Shown here: positions 52,601 to 64,000 of the stretch, one piece after another
Layout: the number at the start of each line of letters is the position of its first letter
Position numbering within the stretch: position 1 is the first letter of the stretch
Source: Solea solea
Taxonomy: Eukaryota; Chordata; Actinopteri; Pleuronectiformes; Soleidae
Length of the DNA stretch: 64,000 bases
Assembly: GCF_958295425.1 (NCBI RefSeq)
Contig: NC_081135.1
Location: forward strand, 28,044,433-28,108,432
Direction of reading: 5' to 3'
The notes under the pieces: model-generated
What the model was told of the DNA's origin: nothing
Databases searched by the model: none
Seen by the model: only the letters and a program-made list of their open reading frames with translations
Position numbers and translations under genes: made by a program

Positions 52601-55600
52601 AACCTCAGGAAGAGCCACAGAGACAGAATCCCTCAGATGTGCAATATGTGTTGTGTGTACAGCACAGAGATCAACAAAAATCAAAAATATAATATATTTT
52701 ATGACTATAATTATGCTATGTGATGATATATTACAGTTATTAAGGTTATACATGTACAATCTTGATCCCTGTGAATCCGCGTCCTGAGTTTGCTATGTAT
52801 GCTTTATTAATTGTACGATTACATTCTCTGTATTTTTTAAGACAATGAAGCTATGGCCAGAAATCTCAATAATTTAAAAAGTTGGCAGTAACAATAGGTG
52901 TTGACCCCCCCAAAAAATCTGCATCGTTACCGTATACTGTAACAGTGACCGTCTCACTCATTTAGCTGATTTATTTTCGAGTAGGAACACCACCACTCAC
53001 CACTGGATGTCACTAAATCTCACACACTGAACCTGTAACAGCAAGTTTGAGAATAACACAAAATGATAAATAAAAAAAAAAAAACAATGGAGCTTCCTTA
53101 AATACAGTTGGGAAAAAATAGCAATTTCTATACTTTTCTTGTTGTTTTTACTCGTTGTGTCGCTACAGAGTTATTGCGTAAGATGTGCTGCATCACTTTT
53201 TATCTTTTCATTCTGTAGACATTATACTAAACGTTCTTTCTTGTCTTTCTATACCAGCTGTACATTATCTCCACCTGCGCTTATAACACGCGCTCTCATT
53301 GTCATTCTCAAAGGTGCGGGTGAATATAGGTTGTGAATGATATCAATTGGAAAGCCGGCCGCGGTTTGTCTGGTTTGGCTTTGCAGTGGAGAGCCGCAGA
53401 AAGCTGCCTGGTCGGGTCCCTGCTTGTGGGTAAGTGGTTGTCAGGTAAAGAGACAGCAGCCATGTAGCTGGTGTCATTGAAGTCGATTTCCCTGGACGGG
53501 GCTGTGGTGGAATTGATTACTTCTTTTGTAATTGGCAGGCACTGAGGCATAGGGGACAAGAGGGGTGTCTGTAGGCAGATGCTTGTGCACTGAATGAGAG
53601 TCTGTTGCCAGTGTGTGTGTGTATGTGTGTGTGTGTGTGGGTCTAACAGTAATGGATTCTCATTAGTATGTGAGGCAGAAGCTTTAAACATCTCTGTCCA
53701 AACACCCTTTGGCATCTTTCCTAGCATTTGCACATTAGTTTGTTACATTAAAAGGGCGATAGCTCATAATATACATTAGGTCCGGCCTCTGGGACATACA
53801 TGGCTTGCGTTTGATCTGGCCCTGAAGGCCATTCATAAATACGGAGAAAGCAACTCGTAAAATGTTAAAACATTTTCATTATAGCAATTCATTTTCTGCC
53901 ACGACATAAAATAAAATAAGATAAAATAAAATAAAATGAAATAGACTTGTGATTCAGAGTGATCCCTTCTGGCTTTAGAGGTCAGTCAGATCATGGTCAA
54001 AGTAACGCAGGGTCACGTGGTTGTTACCAATCATCACTGACAGGCATTATGGAACGAAATGTGGGCATTCATCATTACTGTTGGAAACATGCAGCTAGCC
54101 TTGATGAGTTATGAAGATATAAAGGCTCTTGGATAGATTCAATGCGCTTGCATATCTCCTGTGTGACGCATGTTCTCCCTGGGTGTGCATGGGTTTTCCC
54201 AGGGTTCTCCACAGTCCAAAAACACTGCAGGTGTGAGTGTGAGAGTGGATGGTTGTTTGTTTCTATGTGGCCCTGTGATGGACTGGCGACCTGTCCAGCT
54301 GGGATAGCGGTAGAAGATGAATGAATGGATGAAACATTTTCTGATTGGCTGGCGCTAAACAACCAACCACAAAGATCTCTCTCTCTCATCAAAGTTATCA
54401 GGGCTTCTATCTAGGCTAACAAGGGCTGACCGTGACCCACACACCACCGATAAGGGCTATAGATGGTCATCAGTATCGCTGCTGATTTCCCTGAACAGAT
54501 TTGTTTCCAATTCACAAGGTCCCGATTTGATTCAATTTGCAATTCAATTTGATTCAGTATTGATTCATTTTCAGTTTTCATACCAATTCCGCTTGGTTAT
54601 AAAAGGGATTTCCACAGATATAATGCTGTTAATACTATAACATTTGGATTTCTCTGGTGCCCTGGTGCATCATAAAACATATTACATAAAACATTGACCC
54701 CAAAGTAGTTGCAAAGCATTGTCTGGTCATATGCAGTTGTAGTTGTACAGTTGTTACAAATATCAATCAGACATTTTAAAATAATTATCAGGACACAAAC
54801 AAAACTAAACTGTCCTCCTGAGTGAACAGTCACAACACCAAAGCTTCTGAAAATGCAGCATGTGGAAGTATTTCTGGCTCTAGTCTACACCACCATACAT
54901 GGCAAAGTAATGGAAAACAAATCGTCAAGTACAATCCAGTGGAGATATGCTAATCACTTGAGACACTGCAAGTGGGCTTACGGGAATGAGGCTTTAAGTA
55001 TTTTTCTTAAATTTATGAACGCTCACACACTTTACACACACTTTAGTCACAGTGCACTTGATGGTAACACTTTCCGCCTTAAACTTTAAGTCAAATCAAA
55101 CATTTTGCTCAAAAGATGGGATCGTTGTGTAAAAACAACTTGAAAATCAGTGCAAAAATGACATATACATGTTTTTATTTCACAATTGTATTTAATCTCT
55201 CAATTCCTGATCTCTTTAAAGTCAGGGCAAGGTGTACATTTTGTAAAATGTACTATTTCGGGCTAACGACCTTGGGATTATGTTGGTCCGTGTGGTCCTC
55301 TCACTGCAGACCTCTTTAACCATGTCTGACAGTACCTGGGGTCATTGGGTAGTTAGTGTGTTTTCAGCTTGAACCAGGAGAGATTAGTTTCCAGGCTTTT
55401 AGACCACAGGTTTTTTCACCATGCACTGGTGATGCACAGGAGGCTGCAGGCTTTACACAGAGTTTGTCCTGTGAAGCCTCTCTCTCCCTCAGCCTCACTG
55501 GGTATGCACCGTGTGAAACATCACCCCGTATTCTCCAGCACTCCTCGTCTAGTCCTCTGCGTACTTTCCCTTTTCTTTCCCTTACATTGTTTACCTACTC

Positions 55601-58600
55601 TTGTCCTCGGGTGCCTTGAGTTGTTGCCTGGGATCTACACTCATGACTAATTTAATCAACGCTGCTGCTTTAGGACAGATACCAAGATCAGGCTTGGTGA
55701 TTCAACACTTTATAGAGCACTCATTGAAATACTTGTAAATCAAGGTCTGTGAGGGTACCATATTATGGTCCTTTGCCCGTCTGTGGTAAAGAAAATCCCA
55801 AAAGGTACAAGAATATGCAAGGAAAACACAAATAAAGTGAAAGGAACATTATTTTAGAACATTATAGAACATTTTAGAACAGTGTTTCCCAATCCTCGGC
55901 CCTCGGTGACCCCTGTCCTGCATGTTTTAGATGTTTCCCTGCTCCAACACTGCTGTTCATCCACTTGTCTTCATTTGTTTTTGAAATATTTCCATAGAGG
56001 AAGGAGAAGACCGAGTCATATAACCGTACTTTTTTGCCTTCCGTCTGTCAAATGTCACGATGGCTCTTTCTGTGACGTTACTGATTGGCTGGGTGAAATC
56101 CACCTGTTTCTAAGATCTTGTGGTAACGCACAGTAAGGAGCTTTCAGATGTCTACAGAAGTTACCAAAAATAGTTATTTGCCCCTTTGTGCTACCAATCA
56201 ATGATGTGTTAACAGATTGATTGAGGAATTTGATCTCTGACCGTGAAATCCTGTGGTCCGTGGCCTGTGGACCCTGTTGATGCACCTTCTCGTTCTGTGC
56301 TTGTTCTGTTGCCGAAACCTGCTCATGTCAAAGCGTGCAGAAAGAGTGTACGGATGAATGCCACTAAAGAACAGCTCAGTCTGCTCTCTATCACGTCAGC
56401 TCAATAAAAGTCTGCAGAAGGTTGCCCTGGCAAAGTGCCCAGATGTTATATTCTTAGGTATCACTGTGCTGTTGTTTTTATGAGACAGCTCAAAGCGAAA
56501 CTATTTATACTTTCTTGTTGGGGTCTCACGAGCGCTGACGTGAGAGTAGACGGCTCCTTCGTCCTGTGTATTGTGTTGTGTTCAGAATAAAAAGCGATGA
56601 CAGTTAAGCATTGGTGGAAGAAAAAAAAACAAATTGCATATCAATGTGTTTACTTTTAATTGTGTAACATGTTCGTAATGCAAGATCATAGGCCTGTTGG
56701 CGAGCAGAGGAGGAACTCGGTTATGCATTTCAATATCAGATTTAGGTGTAATCCGGCTTAATATCTCCCGTGTGACAATCAGGACACAAGATGCATGTTA
56801 AAGCCAGGTGGATAGAGGGGATTTATCAGAAGCAAACAGTGCTTCCTTGTTATTTTATTGTATTCTTCTTCTTTTGTTTGGTTTCAAAAGGGAGAAACAA
56901 AAGGGTTGAGGATACTTTAGCAATGGGGGCATCGCCTTACATATTACCTTACCCATGTAGACCCATGTTTGAGTTGGATTTGCACATTTGAAAAGGGTAG
57001 TCAAGGGGTTTGCAACCTTTCTGTCCCGTTCCACCCAAATAAATGTAATCTGGATCCGTAACATGAAGATAACATAATGTATGAAGTTTTATATATAGAT
57101 ATACGACATATAACAAAAACATTGTGCATTTATAGCATAAACGGTTGCGATTTCATCACTGTTTTTACCTATTTTATTTTGCCTATAAATATTGAAAAAT
57201 GACTGAAGATAAACATAATTTCTTCAAAGCTACAGGGAGCCACTGCAGAGGCGTTGAAGAGCCACATGCGGCTCTAGAGTATGTATCTCTAAAGGCGGCC
57301 TCTGTGTTGTTATTGAGTCGAGGAAGGTGAGCTTTATAGAAGATCCTGGGATCAGAATCCGGAGCATCGCCCGATCAATGGCGTTTCACTCCCAGCTGCC
57401 TTTGTAGATATGACTGGCCTGTGAGACGAGGATTGACCTCAAGGGAGGCCGATGAAGAGAGAGGAAAGGAAAAAAAACCACACACGTAAACGTGTCCATA
57501 TGGTCACTGAAATGCACACACCTTCTGCTTCTGTTTCTTTTTCTCCCCCTCCACCTTTCTCTCCCGCTGTCTCTCTCACACACGCACACTCAACAGAAGG
57601 TGAGTGGCATGGCTCGGAGATAAGGCTGCTATCAGACCGTCAACGGGGACAGCTACAATCTCATCTGTTATGGTGGCTTTTTTTCCCTCTTATCTGTTCC
57701 ATCAACTCTAATTTCCCTTTTGCTTCTTCTCAGGCCTCTCACATTGTCCTTGTCCGTTATATTTGACCCCCGACAGACTCACTTCCAGTCATCAGGGGCA
57801 ACGGGGTAGTCCTCGTGTCACCTCCCTGTAACAAGTAGTCAGATTTGTTTAATACTAAAAGCAAATTCAAGGCCCAACAGGATTCACGCTCCATTTGCCG
57901 TGTTTAGTGGAGATATGGGTCAATCAAGTAAATGAACTCAAGGGTCCTTTAGGAGTCCTCTTAGGCATACTTGGTACTTACTCCTGCTTCCCCATTTCAT
58001 TTCACACTGTTGATGTTAGGCTTAATGCTTTGTGTGGAGCTATGATAAGCAGAGAATATTACCGCTGTCAAGTAGACAAAGAGATGAGCTCTCATTCTGT
58101 TGCTTAAGATTAGAAGTGGGGGAGATTTTGACATTTTCAATTTTAGATCAACCATTTCGTTTTCTGTATCTTTGTCTGTGTTACCACTCATTGGATAGCA
58201 CATGTGCCCTTTTGGATATACTTATAATGGGCCTTTATACCAGTATGTAGCGGCCCTGACAAACCAGTGTGGTACGATATAATGTTTAATACTAATAGAA
58301 ACATGATGCTGCCTCTCTCTCACTTTAAGAACCGACAGCTGTAAGAGACGACTGATACTCTCTTGTTAACGGCCAAAGTGGCGAGCAGAAATAATAAAAA
58401 ACAGTTTACCAGTTTCTCTCTCTCTCTCTTTCTTACTCTCTCTCTCTGTCCATCCCAGTGGAGTTCAAGAAACTGGACTTAGCCTCTTTGCAGTCTGTTC
58501 ATCAGTTTGTCCAGAGCTTCAAACAGCGGCGCCTGCCACTGCACATTCTGGTCAATAATGGTGAGTGATGTCATGTTTTGTTCAAATGTGGATTGTCAAA

Positions 58601-61559
58601 TAGTCATCTACAAAGTGTTAATTGGGAAAAAGTAGACATGTTCTTCACAGCAATGATGTCATTAAGATGCTGTCACGATCAGAATTTAAGAGGATTTCAA
58701 GTTATTTAAACACAGCTTTAGTCACGCTGAGAAATGACACTGACACCACTAAAACTAAGTGTTTTCAAACGTTCTATTCTATTGGTATGTGCAGGAGTTT
58801 TTCAGCCTTTAATAAACACAAACACTGCAGAGACAATAGAGACTATGAGCACTTATATGTATATTGTAAAGTGATATTACAACAAAAGGCCCATTAGTCT
58901 TACCAAGCAGTTTAGATGTTGATGTGAAACTTGTTTTTTGAATAAATGATTTCTTGTCGTGCGTTTGTGTACGAAGCGGGCGTCATGCTGGTTCCCGAGG
59001 GCCGCACCGAAGACGGATCCGAGCAGCACTTTGCAGTAAACTATCTAGGTCACTTCCTGTTGACTTGGCTACTCCTGGACACACTAAAGGATGCTGGGAA
59101 GTGTGGTCTCTTCTCCCGCGTGGTCAACGTCTCCTCCTCTGCCCACCGCATCGGCAAGATCAGACTACATGATTTAAATAGCCGGTAAGTTCAACGAGAA
59201 AGCCCAAACTTGTCACGGTCGCCTGCACACTCACAAACACGGGCTCCTCAGGTTCTCCTGGCATTAGTGGGCATCTGTTTTCCCTCCACTTGGCTCAGGG
59301 TCATGCCAACCGGCAGCGCTGCTTCCCAGAAATATCAGCAGCCTCGACATCTTCATTGTGCTGTTTCTTAGAGCGAGCAGTGGACTTTGGTATTTGTGGC
59401 TGTGAATCAGTTGATGCACCTTCAGTGTCAGCATGACATATTTCATATATATATATATATACTGTATATATATTTTTTTAATTTCTATTCTTGTTTGTAT
59501 GGAGTTATGCGTTAGAAATAAGTGGATCTTTATGCAATTAAAAATATATGGTGCAGTACAATACCATTATTCCTAAAATGTAACATCATCCTGAAGTTCA
59601 TTTCATGCCCAGTCTAATTTTGTGCATCTTACTGACACTTTGAGGGATGTAAGAAAATAGTAACAATAAAATATCATAGTAATATTTATGCGCTGTATCA
59701 ATATGGACATTTCTACAGTGGTTTTATGGGAGTATTTTTGCATTGTATTTAAACCTCTAATCACAAGTTGACAGCATTTGACTCTTTCCTCCTATTTCCA
59801 CTCCTCGTGGCACAAAGACAACAGTATATTGTTCATGCATTAATATTATATATATTATTACTATGAGATATCCCAATAGCTCACCTCTATAGTAAATGGT
59901 TTGTATTTATATAGCGCTTTTCTAGTCTTGATGACCACTCAGCTTTACAATACAGTTTTGCCGTCCATAACCTTGCCGGCACACTCATCAGGAGCAACAT
60001 GGGGTGAAGTGTCTTGCCCAAGGTCGGCATGAAGACTAGCAGAGCCGGGAATAGAACCCACAACATCCAAGTTGCAAACCCTAACCACTGAGCTACCACC
60101 GCCCCATGTCTACCATGTCAAACTAAATCCTAAAGCCCTGTTCACACTGTAAAAAAATCATTCACAGATGAGATTTGGAACTCACATACAAAGGCTTGAT
60201 TGGTGTACAGCCCGCATTGACCAATCCTTCTTCCAATACTCCATTAGAGGGTCTGTGACAACAAGGGTAGTTGGCAGAAACCCAGAACCAGAATAATACA
60301 ACACCAGATTAAAAAAAACAAACACCATCTTCTCACATGTTCTCGCATGTGTTTCCGTGACCAAACCAAACATGGTAGTCTGGAGCTCCTCCTGGTGGCT
60401 GAGCTGAACATAAACATCTTATCATTCTTTTCTTGCTTCCTCTCTTTGCAGCCAGGGTTATTCAGCCCATGCCGCTTACTGTCAGAGCAAACTGGCCCAG
60501 CTGTTATTCAGCTCCCACCTCCACCAGGAGCTGCAGCGTGGAGGTTTCCCAGTGACTTCCTGTGCCGTGGATCCTGGCATGGTGGATACTGCTCTGTACC
60601 GCCACCTGTGGACGCCCCTGCGCCTGGCACAGAGCGCCCTCGCTCGCCTGCTTTTGAGGGTAAAAAAAACCGCTGTTCTGTCGCATTACTCAAACATCAG
60701 GATGACATAGTTCATCCGGTTTCAGTTGCTCTGATAAATGTCAGTAACTTTACAGATTACATCACTTGCTTTCCTGGAAAGGAACTGCAGCTGTCAGTGC
60801 CGCTGTCACCGCCGTGACCTGAAACATCGACTCGACTGCAGATAGTGTCCTGAATGTGAAACGCAGACGTTAATTTATGTGCCCACACAGAAACACGACA
60901 GAAGCGGCTGAAATCGCGAGTGCTCTCCACTGTGTGTGTTACTTTTATTTAAAGCATGTCTTGCGTAGCTCAGAGCAGTGGCTGCAGGCTGCTTTTAATG
61001 TCTGTGGGATTTAATGGAAGGTGACGTGTCTGTGTGTGTGTTTGAGTCCAAATCTGTTGTCACAGGGATTTGCCTCCGAGCACAACCTGTGGGATGTTTC
61101 TGCCCCACATACACAAACACATGCATCACGCAAACTCATGCATGTAATCATCGTGAACGTGTGCGCGCCCACGCAAACCCTCATTCCCTCTGCTAAAGAC
61201 TAAAAGATGGGTAATAGGACATGGTAATGATATACAGTGACAAATGAACAAACACACACACACACATTCATTGTTTTACTTAAACTGAACATCCCACTGT
61301 CTCCCACATTGGTATCTTTTAAGCGTGTGCATGTATGTTAGTGTTTATGTGTGTGTGTGTGTGTGTATATTGTCCACAGACCCCTGCTGAGGGTGCTGCC
61401 ACAGTGCTGCACGCAGCCCTATCACCAGCCCTGGAGGGGGAGTGTGGAGGAGGCTACTGGGCCGACGGGTGCAGGCAGATGACAACGCCGCCAACCTTTG
61501 ACCCTCAGCTGCAACTGAGCCTATGGGAGACCAGCCTCCAACTACTGGGCCTGCAGTAG
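46812..61559 (+). CDS. dhrsx: Dehydrogenase/reductase X-linked (complete, 7 coding exons)
   Basis: Classical short-chain dehydrogenase/reductase. The human enzyme is reported to oxidise polyprenol and reduce dolichal in dolichol synthesis. Joined exons give 978 nt, 325 aa plus stop (human about 330), phases consistent throughout. N-terminal hydrophobic anchor, residues about 8-27 ([20 protein letters not shown]); cofactor loop TGGGSGIG (47-54); NNAG (126-129); catalytic residues Asn149 (NYLGHF), Ser in VSSSAH (180-182), Tyr206 and Lys210 (YCQSK); and the VDPGMVDT motif after the active site. Closest to DHRSX among SDRs by [32 protein letters not shown] and TPAEGA near the C-terminus. The start at 46812 has G at -3 and opens the membrane anchor. 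A poly(A) signal follows about 320 bp after the stop. Confidence 0.93.
46915..47843 (+). other. dhrsx intron 1
   Basis: A 929-bp intron. No repeat or exon recognised. Confidence 0.6.
47844..47951 (+). CDS. dhrsx: dhrsx coding exon 2 (cofactor site)
   Basis: 108 nt, phase 1 to 1, [20 protein letters not shown] through LGVHVII. Acceptor CTCTGCCAG; donor ATAG/GTACAG. Confidence 0.95.
50338..50420 (-). mobile_element. SINE tail fragment
   Basis: On the minus strand it reads 'ggccctgtgatggactggcg' and 'ctgggattggcaccagcgac', the body/3' end of the 35.5-kb SINE family. CATT repeats in front mirror the tetranucleotide tail. Confidence 0.55.
51428..51450 (+). repeat. 23-base poly(C) run
   Basis: An uninterrupted C run in dhrsx intron 2, about 170 bp before exon 3. 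The length in the assembly may be unreliable. Confidence 0.9.
51617..51685 (+). CDS. dhrsx: dhrsx coding exon 3
   Basis: 69 nt, phase 1 to 1, [20 protein letters not shown] then EAR. Acceptor CCATCAG; donor AGAG/GTAACA. Confidence 0.9.
51686..58458 (+). other. dhrsx intron 3 (6.8 kb)
   Basis: The longest dhrsx intron. Contains CA microsatellites, (GT)n at about 53612-53639, a TAAAA/AATAA run at about 53905-53942, a SINE tail fragment at 54175-54338, and low-repeat blocks at about 52130-52440 and 56590-56790 that look like candidate conserved noncoding elements. No extra exon is supported: exons 3 and 4 join in phase. Confidence 0.55.
54175..54338 (+). mobile_element. SINE fragment in dhrsx intron 3
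   Basis: Has 'ttctccctgggtgtgcatgg', 'cacagtccaaaaacactgca', 'tatgtggccctgtgatggac' and a GAATG-type tail. Same family as 35.5-36.4 kb, with internal deletions. Confidence 0.6.
58459..58560 (+). CDS. dhrsx: dhrsx coding exon 4
   Basis: 102 nt, phase 1 to 1, [20 protein letters not shown] through LPLHILVNN. The acceptor CCATCCCAG follows a CT-rich microsatellite; donor AATG/GTGAGT. Confidence 0.95.
58561..58976 (+). other. dhrsx intron 4
   Basis: A 416-bp intron. No feature seen. Confidence 0.6.
58977..59184 (+). CDS. dhrsx: dhrsx coding exon 5
   Basis: 208 nt, phase 1 to 2, [20 protein letters not shown] through KIRLHDLNS. The acceptor TACGAAG is weak in pyrimidines; donor CCG/GTAAGT. Carries the catalytic Asn and Ser. 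Confidence 0.93.
59185..60451 (+). other. dhrsx intron 5
   Basis: 1.27 kb. A TA-repeat at about 59445-59472 and a complete-looking SINE at 59891-60105 on the minus strand. Confidence 0.6.
59891..60105 (-). mobile_element. tRNA-derived SINE (well preserved)
   Basis: On the minus strand: GGGGCGGTGG, A box TAGCTCAGTGG (complement 60085-60095), B box GGTTCTATTCC (complement 60048-60058), body with 'cttgggcaagacacttcacc', and a 3' end matching the 38.3-kb SINE ('gcgctatataaatacaaacc'). Confidence 0.8.
60452..60659 (+). CDS. dhrsx: dhrsx coding exon 6
   Basis: 208 nt, phase 2 to 0, [20 protein letters not shown] through RLLLR. Carries the Tyr-x3-Lys pair. Acceptor CTCTTTGCAG; donor AGG/GTAAAA. 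Confidence 0.95.
60660..61379 (+). other. dhrsx intron 6
   Basis: A 720-bp intron with GT and CA tracts near 61030, 61251 and 61350. No exon. Confidence 0.6.
61380..61559 (+). CDS. dhrsx: dhrsx terminal coding exon
   Basis: 59 codons plus the TAG stop, [20 protein letters not shown] through LLGLQ. The acceptor TTGTCCACAG follows a (GT)n tract. Confidence 0.95.
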   Translation, partial: TPAEGAATVLHAALSPALEGECGGGYWADGCRQMTTPPTFDPQLQLSLWETSLQLLGLQ

Positions 61560-61878
61560 CATGAGATAACCGGGTGAACAACAGGACTCAACCCTGAAGA
61601 AAACGTCACATTACGGACCCTTAACTTGGGTCAACCAGCCACCTTCTGTCTCCTATTCCTCCATTTGTTTTTCCTTAATATTTTTTTTTTCCTCCGTCCG
61701 ACCCTCACATCGAGGTGTTAGTGGTATTTCATGTCGACGGTCTTACAATCCACCGCTGGACTGTGATTGGTTATAGGAAGCAAATTTTGTTCCACATACA
61801 CCAAAGAAGGGCTGCAGGGGATGGAAGACATGTTTTTTTTTTTGTTTTTTACTGTGAGCGAGCTAACATACGCACACA

Positions 61879-61884
61879 AATAAA
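61879..61884 (+). terminator. dhrsx: dhrsx poly(A) signal
   Basis: First canonical AATAAA after the dhrsx stop codon, about 320 bp downstream. Cleavage is expected shortly after; other sites are possible. Confidence 0.5.
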
Positions 61885-62223
61885 CACACTGGAGGGTGAT
61901 ATGTCATTTTGCGGGTATAGATACTGGGCATACGCCGACATCAGTTGTTTGTTCCCTGGTCGTAGCTAAGATTAGACGTCTCGTCACACATCGTAACATT
62001 CAGAAACCTTCAGTGACACGTGCTCCAGTCTGCCTTAATGTCATTATTCTGGCTCTCACAAAAAAGCTGTTTCGGTGGGTGTTTTTTTTTCCCCCATACA
62101 AATATTAAATTATCAGGAAACATTAAAAAGCTTTTTGAGGAATGGAAATAGCTCAATTTAGAACCTGAAATTTGGCTCTTTACTGGCTGCAAAAATCACA
62201 CGTCAGTCAAAACTTAGTGTGGG

Positions 62224-62255
<32 letters not shown>

Positions 62256-64000
62256 CACACTCACAATGATGCACCATGACATTGGTTAGATTCTTAAAAT
62301 ATGAACACACCTCAATGTAGTGTGCGAACGTGGTGTCATGATTTTGCTTTGACACGTCATAACGATTTGTCTGACTCATTTCACTGGAAGCACCTTGGCA
62401 GCTGCTGGTTTTTGTGGTTGGAGCGAGCTGCATTTAAAAGGTTTTTTGCAGTTTAACAAAGATGCTGGGAAAACGTCAGCTGCATGTTTTCTCCCCACAC
62501 TCCTCAGCCGTCCAAGATACAACGTTCCTATTGACTGACGGGGGAACTGTGCCCGGAAAAAAAGGAGTTGTGCTACAAAACAGCCGGGCCAAATTGGAAC
62601 TATTTCTTCAGCAGACTGGAGAGTAGTATTATCTTTGTTTTGGTTCTGGGGATTTTCTTTGTCGTTATTTTCTGAAGCCAGGATTTCCAGACAATTGTGT
62701 GTGCCCCCCCAACACCCCCCCGTCTCCTCAGAAACAAAAAGGGGACGACGTGGAATCAGCCTCCCGTTCAGTCTGATTCTGTCTCCGTTTTTCTTTGTCA
62801 TCCGTCTTAATCAGTTTACTGTGCCTGCGATAGACACGAGTGTGAGCTTTATGCACATGAGTTAAGCATTGAACCATGGTCTATAGACCCAATTCATGTT
62901 GATAGAGTACACAACAATGGCCGGTCCAGCAGGACCAACAACTGAAGGACGGAAAGAAAGTCCTTTTTTCCCCCCTCTCATAATTCAAGCTGTGATTGGT
63001 TCCTAATTGCTGCTGCTTCCTCATTTGGCACTGGTCCCAGTGCATTATGGGATTGAGATTTCCCAGTGGTGAGAATCAAACTCCATCTGCTGAGAGGACA
63101 TGCGCGCGCACACTCACACTCAAACATCGGGAGCTGTAGTGTATATCCGGGCAGAGGCTTATCGAGGCAAAGCACAAAGCCAACATGTCTGTCTCAGACT
63201 CATTAGGAAAATATCCACACACACACACAAATACGCAGAACACACAGCCATAACACCATCACCACTGTGATTAATAGTTTTCACTTTGATTTTCACTTTA
63301 AATTAAAAAAAGTTTAGAATCTTACAATCCTGCTGTATCTGTGTAACGTGCAGATACAGCAGATGCAGCTGAGCATCATAAATGAATCTACTACTGTCGC
63401 CGTATGGGAAGCAATAGTGTTACAAGGACAGACAATTCAGACTAGAACTAGAAAAGTGTAAAAAATAAATAAATAGCTTCTCATAACCCATAGTTCAATC
63501 ATTTGATTCATGTTTTCAGTAGTCAGACGAAGACACAGCATCCAAAAAATGTCAAACTGTTTCTGTTTACAAAGACCAAAACAGAGGTAAAACCAACAAC
63601 AACAAAAAATCACCAAATGTTATGCACTGCAGCTTTAAATGAGCCCGAGTGAAACAAATCCAACTCAGCTTTTAATAGAACTACATTATTTTTGCTAAAT
63701 ATCACAATCCTTAGTGTATTTTAACAATGGAACATTTACAGATTTCAATTAAAAGCAAACATTTCTGAGTTGTTTTATTTCCTGTTGTAGCAATTGTGAG
63801 GGAAAAGACTTTAAATACCAGCAATACTCAGTTTCTAAGTGTTATTTTCCTTCTCAGTGTTGTCAAAGTGCTTGGAAACAAAGTGTTTATCGCCTCGGTG
63901 CTTCCTTGTTTGACTGTGGCTCCTTGAGGCTACACTACACTACACTGACAAAAAAAAACCAAACAATCAAAAACTAGTCCTAGTGAAACAAATGTGCTTC
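61885..64000. other. Intergenic region downstream of dhrsx
   Basis: (CA)n at about 62223-62252, otherwise unremarkable. ORFs here are short and show no recognisable domain. Confidence 0.5.

Overview
The window is vertebrate nuclear DNA, most likely from a compact teleost genome. The evidence is multi-exon genes with GT-AG introns (several only 80 to 130 bp), dense CA/CT/TA microsatellites, tRNA-derived SINEs and small DNA-transposon relics. There are no bacterial operons, CRISPR arrays or prophage. I found no new defence or mobile system. The least explained coding signal is a 42-residue one-pass membrane microprotein at 33.12-33.25 kb.

Layout. (1) 1-2.46 kb, minus strand: first coding exon (signal peptide) of a gene I assign to heg1, with part of its first intron to the left. 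(2) 4.77-19.48 kb, minus strand: complete 13-exon slc12a8, rebuilt at base level with consistent phases (747 aa), plus probable 5' UTR exons near 21.2-21.4 kb. (3) 25.50-30.15 kb, minus strand: complete 6-coding-exon znf148 (823 or 825 aa, four C2H2 fingers) with a 5' UTR exon near 31.9 kb and probably a long 3' UTR below 25.5 kb. (4) 33.1 kb, plus strand: microprotein ORF in a GC-rich block. (5) 33.3-46.8 kb: intergenic, with a SINE cluster, a nested hAT-like element, a second copy of a dispersed repeat and possible conserved noncoding blocks. (6) 46.81-61.56 kb, plus strand: complete 7-exon dhrsx (325 aa). (7) 61.6-64 kb: dhrsx 3' UTR and intergenic DNA.

The heg1-slc12a8-znf148 order, all on one strand, matches human chromosome 3q21 as I know it. 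dhrsx, pseudoautosomal in humans, lies beyond it here. The genes are functionally unrelated: an endothelial adhesion receptor, a cation-chloride-cotransporter-like carrier, a GC-box transcription factor and an ER/lipid-droplet-type dehydrogenase of dolichol metabolism. Exon joins were worked out by hand from splice consensus, phase and remembered family similarity. No search was run.
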